Below are positions 9,390 through 14,021 of a stretch of DNA of 14,021 nucleotides, piece after piece. The notes under the pieces were generated by a model. The model did not search any database. It saw only the letters and a list, made by a program, of their open reading frames with translations, and was not told the origin of the DNA. The stretch is from Pelagophyceae sp. CCMP2097. Its lineage: Eukaryota; Sar; Pelagophyceae. Made by a program: the position numbers and the translations under genes. The stretch spans positions 1-14,021 of the forward strand of contig MU658082.1 of NCBI GenBank assembly GCA_026770575.1. The letters run 5' to 3'. Numbering within the stretch: the first letter of the stretch is position 1; the number at the start of each line of letters is the position of its first letter.

Positions 9390-10142
9390 TTATTTATGTT
9401 TGCGCTCGAACCACTCGATTGATTGTTTTATTGGTTTTCGTTGATAATAGTCTATAGATGTCTTCACATCATGTCCCATTTGATTCGCACATGCGATCGC
9501 ATCTTCATTCGATTTACTAAAATAAAAGCATCTGAAGAATGAATTTTTCTAATCAAATTTATTGTAATATGAGATCCGAATAATTTAGAGAACACCGCGG
9601 TTACTTTTTGGCTGATTTTTCCATTAATAGCATCGAACAATAGATTTTGAGGGGTTAGATATTATAGACTTGTCAATCAAATCAACAACTCGAGTATCTA
9701 ACACGACAGACAAAGTCCCGTGCGTTTTCGACGTCTTATGGGATTGAATGTAAATTGTATGACCATCAAAGTAGTTCATCGAATCAGTAATTTCGGTTGG
9801 TTTTATCACAATATTTCCAATATCGTCTTGATATGCATTTTGCATGTAAATTCCTACAAAAATCGCCGAATTCAACACCTCATCAGAATTTATTCCCAAA
9901 TAGCGTTCATTTTTATTTACTTTTTCATAAAGAGTAACAAACATCGCTTGTATCTGTGATAAATTTATAGGCAACACTTCGTGCGTCTTCTTCGAATTAT
10001 TCTATAATTAATTGTCGTTATAATTAGTCCGTATGCTTTCCATCCTATCCAGCAGTGTAGAGTAAAATGGGATTGTAATTAATTTATTTTCTCGAATATA
10101 TTTTATCATCACATTCACAAAAATTTTGATATATTTTGACAT
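9390..10142 (-). CDS. Tyrosine recombinase / integrase, frame interrupted
   Basis: ATG 10142 (MSKYIKIFVNVMIKYI) to TAA 9390, about 250 residues, followed directly by a second TAA. The N-terminal part is a helical core-binding-like region. The catalytic part shows the beta-hairpin Lys segment HKTSKTHG, NLIRKIHSS with the second Arg, then CANQMGHDVKTSIDYY with the His and nucleophile Tyr. The first catalytic Arg is not visible; the equivalent region reads NAYQDD, perhaps Gln in place of Arg. In-frame TAA (10008-10010) and TAG (10002-10004) lie near residue 46. Two one-base slips are needed, one base fewer at 9651-9654 and one more at 9524-9527; they compensate each other. The enzyme would integrate or excise the element. 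It lies 16 bases after the upstream gene and may be co-transcribed with it. Confidence 0.78.
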
Positions 10143-10158
10143 AATTATTTTGAATTCA

Positions 10159-10515
10159 TTATTTTTTCAAAGAATTTATTAAATTTGCTTTTACAGTCAA
10201 AGGGTTTTTATAGAAGGTTTCAACCCATTCGATTACATCTGTTTTGGAAAATGATGGAATGATTTCCTCAACGACTTCTTCAACGACTTCTTCAACGACT
10301 TCTTCCACTTTTCTTTTAATTGCGCGTGGTTTCCTTCCAGTTAATTGACGGATAGCGGGTAAAACTTCAGGTATTTCCAGTAAATACTCAAGTCCGTTAT
10401 TTATAAGCGTAGTTGATTTTATTAAAGTGTCACAAGTTGCTACTCCTGATATTAGTCGATTTATTTGACTAATCAAAGATTTTTTGGCGTGTTGTATATA
10501 CTTTTGCCCATTCAT
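10159..10515 (-). CDS. Hypothetical protein with VEE repeat
   Basis: I do not recognise this 118-residue protein. The frame is intact from ATG 10515 to TAA 10159, followed at once by TGA. The N-terminal half is helical and basic (KYIQHAKKSLISQINRLIS), the middle has the basic run GRKPRAIKRK, then comes an acidic VEEVVEEVVEEVVEE segment, and the end is helical (VIEWVETFYKNPLTVKANL). The mixed basic/acidic layout could suit a DNA-associated accessory factor, but that is a guess. It lies between the primase-helicase and the recombinase on the same strand. Confidence 0.6.
   Translation of the reverse strand: MNGQKYIQHAKKSLISQINRLISGVATCDTLIKSTTLINNGLEYLLEIPEVLPAIRQLTGRKPRAIKRKVEEVVEEVVEEVVEEIIPSFSKTDVIEWVETFYKNPLTVKANLINSLKK
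10271..10306. repeat. Three tandem 12-base copies encoding VEE-type repeats
   Basis: ACGACTTCTTCA occurs twice and ACGACTTCTTCC once, end to end. On the minus strand this encodes a four-residue VVEE-type repeat, so copy-number changes keep the frame. A likely site of length variation between copies. Confidence 0.8.
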
Positions 10516-10622
10516 GTTTTACAACGTATCCCATATTATTATAATTAATAAATATATTCTTATATTGTAACAAAACGCGATTCATTTTTATGTAAAATGA
10601 TAAAATATTAAATATTTTTATT
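10516..10622. other. AT-rich gap after the primase-helicase
   Basis: This gap is very AT-rich and probably holds the promoter of the 10515 gene. If TAA were read as sense, the helicase frame would cross six TAA codons here and end at a TGA that overlaps the next ATG as ATGA. That density of TAA is far above the rest of the gene, so I take the gap as non-coding. Confidence 0.45.
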
Positions 10623-13410
10623 TTAATCCTCTCTAAATGCGCATTCGACTTCAATATTTTTAGTATGGTCTCTAACAAATCTATACCAATAATTTGCAAT
10701 CTCATCCAAAACAAATGTGCACCGTTTTGCATCCGAATATTTTGTTTGAATATTTTTCTTGACAAAGTGAGTATTATAGACCTCCTTTAATATTTTCTGA
10801 ACTCCCGATTTTTTTGTCAAATATTTAAAGTGATAAGTCTCGTTGATCTCATCGATGAGTTCTTCATTCAATTTAGTTTTCTTAATATACGTCGGGAAAA
10901 GTCCATCATTTTCAATATCTAAGTTGTTAAAAATCGCGATTTTATGAAAAATAGTATTGTCTGTTGTATTCAATTCTCGGAGTTTGTTGAAGAACTCCAT
11001 GAGTTGTTTGTCCCATGCGATTTCCAATTCATTGAAAAACAAGTCGGGATATTTAAAGTGGTTTTTAAAATAGCATTTTTTGACCTGCATCTTTTGGATC
11101 ATCGTCGCCTCACATTTAAACATCAGCCTCTCGATGGTTTCAGCCTTGCACTTTTCAATATCTTCAACATTCATGTAACTTAAAATGTTTTTGCAATCTT
11201 TCAGCATCGAATTTACTTCATCTTCAAAATCTTTCTCAATTCCAAGTGCACATTTTTTCTGCATATAATGTGCCTTTGACGCCAGTAAATGAATAGTCTT
11301 GCGTAATGGACTTTTGTTCTCTAACCAAATCGACTGTAATAAATCGTCATAAATAGGACAACCTATGGTATCCTTCTCCCATGTCTCTACTGAACTACAT
11401 ATTTTTAAATAACAAATATCGATTTTATTCGAGTTCAATGTGCGACATCGGTATGAGACTTGTAGAATATCACGCGGTTTTGAAAATGATGCGACAAATA
11501 TATATGCTTTGTGAAAATCTTCCAGATCATAATAAATCCCGCACGTTATAATATTGTTTGTAATCACAAAGTCAAGTTTTTTCCAGGTTTCATTCACATC
11601 TCGTAAATCCTTCTTTATAACATCATCGACGTCAGCATTATAATGTTCCCCTTTTTTCCAGTTTCCTTTTCTAACATCTCCCTCAATGAATTCATCATTA
11701 TATGACTCTTTGATTCTTTGAAAGGATAGTAAATAAATAATTTTTTCCATTCTTTAAATCTTCAATTATGTTCTTGATCATTCGATGTTGATCGAGGATA
11801 TAGTTTAAGGTTCTCGTAGATTCCTCAACTATCCGCTCGATAATTAAAACCTCACTGCCGGGAGTTATGTTTTTAAATAAATCAATAGTCTTATTTGTGA
11901 GAAAAGCATCCAGCAATATTGTTTTTTTAGATTTTCTTACGAGATTCATAAAAACCTGCCAAGTCTCCGCTTTGTTCTGTATAAATGTACCACTTAATTT
12001 ATCAACAACGGTCTCGATCTCATCAATTATCACAACGTCATATGTTTTACTTTGTAGATAATGAAGAGAATTTACGACAATGATCATATTTTTCTGCTTT
12101 CCTAATGCCCCAAGTTTCTTATCAGACTTATTAAATTCTCCGTAATGAGACACTTCAACGCCATCCGACTTTAACCTCGTTAAAGTGTTTGAAGCAAGTG
12201 CCCGATTTGGCGCTATCCAAATAAACGTAAGCGTCGGATTCTTTTGTAAAAACTTAACAGTCTGAGCAGTTTTGCCGCTTCCCATGCCCGTGTTAATCAT
12301 AACTATTTTCTTCAAATTTCCAAAAACTTTTTGGCTTAACGTTTCAACTTTAAAAACGTCTTTCCTATCAAATTCAAATGATTCCTTAAAACCTTTGAAA
12401 TAAATATTTTGATTTAATTCCGAATAAAAATAACAAAGAATGTTTTTCATTTTACGCATGGTCGCAGATTCCGTAGGAAAATCCTTGATGTTATCCCACG
12501 ATTTCGCCCATTTAGTTTGGATCGATAAATTGGTCGATAAGTCAAGGTGCTTCTTTTCCAACCATTTCATAAAATCCATGTAAGGTATCTCATGATAATA
12601 ACAAAACCGAGCCATCAAATGGGTGTATGAGTGAGGAAAATCAATCGGATTCAATGGCATCAGACTTAAAATGTCCTCGGGACTGATGGTGTCGTAATTC
12701 AATAAACTCGGGCATATTAGTTTAAGGTTTGGTAATATCGTCAAATCAAACGCTTGATAGGATTTATCAATATCAATCTCGTGTTGAAGGACTTCACTAA
12801 CCTCGGGCATCGGCAACGGGTTCGACTCTAAAAAGCACGTTATCAGATGCTTCTTAAAGTCAGTCTCTTCAACAATTCCCTGTATACGTCCATCCAATTT
12901 ACTCTGATTGATGGATTTCATGTTTCGATTATTTGTATATACTTTCCAGTCAAAAGAATTTTCCACCTGATTCATTGATTTCACGATGAATTTTAAAATC
13001 GATTTTTCATCTTGGTTATTTATTATATAATTAGACAATACGATGTGATAACTGTTTTTTTCTGAGGTGACCGAACCAGAAATAGCCATATCCGCATTAG
13101 CAAAGTTATTCAAAATAATCTTTTTGACATTTTCTAAAAAGTAAGAATCGGTTTCACCTACCTTATCAATATCAAAGTAAATTTGTATCGGATAAGTCGT
13201 AAGAACTTCATAAAGTCCATTATTTTTATTGAGAAGTTTCAAGTATTCGACCGGTGTCATAGAAGTCCAAATTCTCCCGAATTTTTTAGTTTGCGAATGT
13301 ATTATAATTGCATCGGGTTTCTGAGTTGTAATCGCTTCTTTCATTGATCCGCAGTGAGAATTATTGTTTTTATACCGAGTGTGATTAAGGGTGTTTATAG
13401 TTTGAACCAT
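10623..13410 (-). CDS. AEP primase fused to SF2 origin-binding-type helicase, one frameshift
   Basis: ATG 13410 to TAA 10623, about 928 residues. The N-terminal primase domain has the metal-binding YFDID (Asp80, Asp82), SYHIV near 120-124, and DWKVYTNNRNMKS near 154-166, as in archaeo-eukaryotic primases of large DNA viruses. A PriCT-like helical linker follows. The helicase has Walker A GMGSGKT (375-381), motif Ia PNRALA (401-406), DEIE (463-466), NSLHYL before it, and QVSYRCRTL in the C-terminal lobe. This matches helicases of the herpesvirus origin-binding-protein family. The two lobes are in different frames and join if one base is removed from the six-base T run at 11741-11746, giving a smooth reading through IIYLLSFQRIKES. 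No in-frame TAA or TAG occurs in about 928 codons, unlike its neighbours. It should prime and unwind viral DNA. The start is supported by a promoter-like motif 34 bases upstream. Confidence 0.85.
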
Positions 13411-13444
13411 TATAATATACTATATAAATAATATGCTTAACCCG
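13411..13444 (-). promoter_or_regulatory. Promoter-like block of the primase-helicase gene
   Basis: On the minus strand this block begins with CGGGTTAAGCATA and has ATAGTA near its middle. The same two elements occur at identical positions before the AT-hook gene: both blocks are exactly 34 bases long up to the ATG, so they align without gaps. The shared spacing suggests a real viral promoter class, perhaps for replication genes. Confidence 0.5.
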
Positions 13445-13486
13445 TTTAATACACATCATTTTTATGAAAATTATTATTCTTTGCTT

Positions 13487-13621
13487 TTAACTATATCTCT
13501 TGCGTTTTTTTAAAGTATCGTAATAGTTTTTGTTTGAAATCTTTCTTTTTAGTAACTTTGATTCAAGTGAAGTAGCCGGACGACCCCGTTTTCGAATTTG
13601 CACATGTTCGATATTCTCCAT
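13487..13621 (-). CDS. 44-residue AT-hook protein
   Basis: A short intact frame from ATG 13621 to TAA 13487. The core RKRGRPAT near residues 10-17 is an AT-hook, which binds the minor groove of AT-rich DNA. The remainder is strongly basic (KLLKRKISNKNYY, then KKRKRYS at the end). At 44 residues it could be a DNA-compacting or regulatory protein. It lies just upstream of the primase-helicase on the same strand and has the same promoter-like block, so the two are probably expressed together. Small size makes the call less than certain, but motif, start context and shared promoter agree. Confidence 0.6.
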   Translation of the reverse strand: MENIEHVQIRKRGRPATSLESKLLKRKISNKNYYDTLKKRKRYS

Positions 13622-13655
13622 AACTAATTACTATTATTATTTTATGCTTAATCCG
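13622..13655 (-). promoter_or_regulatory. Promoter-like block of the AT-hook gene
   Basis: On the minus strand it begins with CGGATTAAGCATA and carries AATAGTAAT further on, ending at the ATG of the AT-hook gene. It aligns without gaps to the block before the primase-helicase gene; the CGG-TTAAGCATA part differs at one base only. Confidence 0.5.
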
Positions 13656-13804
13656 ATTATATTAAAATAACACTTCATTTTTTATATAATCTTTTTTTAT
13701 GTTTAATTAAATGCATTTTAAAATTGTTTTGAGTTTGTCAATAAAAATGAAGTTTGTTTTCCTAATTAAGTAATAATCATAACAACAATAACAACAAATC
13801 GACA
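13656..13804. other. Divergent non-coding region with A/C-rich leader
   Basis: No gene is seen between the AT-hook promoter block and the rightward gene at 13805. The last 30 or so bases before that ATG are an A/C-rich leader of AAC and AAT triplets (CATAACAACAATAACAAC), resembling a eukaryotic 5' untranslated region. No match to the CGG-TTAAGCATA motif is present on the plus strand. Confidence 0.45.
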
Positions 13805-14021
13805 ATGTGCCTGAACAACATCAAAACAATGGTCGATATTGACGCAACCGAAATTATCAAAAAAATGTTCGATATGGACATTGAGGAAATTGATCCTAAA
13901 TCACAGGAGTGGGTATATCGTACTGTAATTGATCATTGTATCGAATCATACAAGTTCTGCGATGATCCAGATGAAAAAGCGAAAATTCTTTCGAAGATTA
14001 CTCATTTGTTGCACCTTACCC
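13805..14021 (+). CDS. Unrecognised protein, 3' end beyond the window
   Basis: ATG 13805 opens a frame that stays open to the right edge, 72 codons. The protein is mixed and helical, with many acidic residues (DMDIEEIDPKSQEWVY) and three Cys among the first 52 residues. I recognise no domain. Codon choice is less AT-biased than in the genes to the left, and the leader differs, so it might be a host gene or a viral gene with another expression class. An alternative start is the Met at residue 9. Confidence 0.55.
   Translation, partial: MCLNNIKTMVDIDATEIIKKMFDMDIEEIDPKSQEWVYRTVIDHCIESYKFCDDPDEKAKILSKITHLLHLT

Noticed and set aside
10469..10765. Alternative minus-strand frame overlapping the helicase end and the VEE-repeat gene
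   Set aside because: It crosses two better-supported genes in another frame and has no domain; part of it merely reads the AT-rich gap as Asn/Ile/Tyr.
1..14021. Simple ciliate-type code (TAA and TAG always Gln, TGA only stop)
   Set aside because: Several genes would then run deep into neighbours: the lipase about 57 codons into the ATPase in antisense, and the recombinase in frame into the charged-protein gene. The primase-helicase has no such codon in about 928. A mixed meaning or decay is required.
1..14021. Fungal repeat-induced point mutation as the source of the TAA/TAG codons
   Set aside because: CAA/CAG to TAA/TAG fits, but CA and TG dinucleotides remain abundant throughout and most genes are well preserved, so strong mutation of this type is not supported. 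A dinucleotide count would settle it.
1..14021. Terminal inverted repeats, CRISPR arrays, tRNA or rRNA genes
   Set aside because: None seen. The left end has no reverse-complement partner near the right end, and no regularly spaced repeats or RNA-gene signatures were found by eye.

Overview
The window looks like most of a small eukaryotic double-stranded DNA virus, or its integrated copy, of the polinton-like / virophage-like type. The DNA is AT-rich, genes are packed tightly on both strands, and there are no ribosome-binding sites or bacterial operon signals. Gene content points the same way: an A32-type packaging ATPase, a probable jelly-roll major capsid protein, a probable minor capsid/penton protein, a very long fibre protein, a tyrosine recombinase, an AEP primase fused to an origin-binding-protein-type SF2 helicase, and a lipase-like protein. 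The host cannot be read from the sequence; a unicellular eukaryote is likely. No DNA polymerase, viral protease or terminal inverted repeat is visible, so the element may continue past one or both ends.

Layout. 1-362: no gene; short direct repeats and a small hairpin. 363-3928 (-): one giant fibre gene, broken into pieces by in-frame stops and one frameshift. 3969-5333 (-): major capsid protein, two frameshifts and one in-frame TAG. 5401-5835 (-): small basic protein. 5964-6793 (-): minor capsid protein. 6824-7402 (+): lipase-like protein with two in-frame TAA codons. 7415-8554 (-): packaging ATPase. 8586-8792 (+): small cysteine-containing protein. 8794-9320 (-): charged low-complexity protein. 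9390-10142 (-): tyrosine recombinase. 10159-10515 (-): hypothetical protein with a VEE repeat. 10623-13410 (-): primase-helicase. 13487-13621 (-): 44-residue AT-hook protein. 13805 to the right edge (+): start of an unrecognised gene.

How the genes fit together. The primase-helicase would start replication, the recombinase would integrate or excise the element, the ATPase would fill capsids built from the capsid proteins, and the fibre and lipase are candidate host-attachment and membrane-entry functions. The AT-hook gene and the primase-helicase gene share a promoter-like motif exactly 34 bases upstream of their start codons.

The most unusual property is the state of the reading frames. Eleven in-frame TAA/TAG codons (no TGA) and eight single-base frameshifts, mostly in homopolymer runs, interrupt otherwise well-preserved genes. 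In the lipase the predicted catalytic Asp and His lie after the TAA codons; in the fibre two TAA codons fall inside a recognisable repeat unit. Most genes nevertheless appear to end at TAA. Simple reassignment of TAA/TAG to glutamine is therefore not enough. The options are a dual-meaning stop code, ongoing nonsense decay of an endogenous copy, or sequencing error (most likely for the homopolymer frameshifts).
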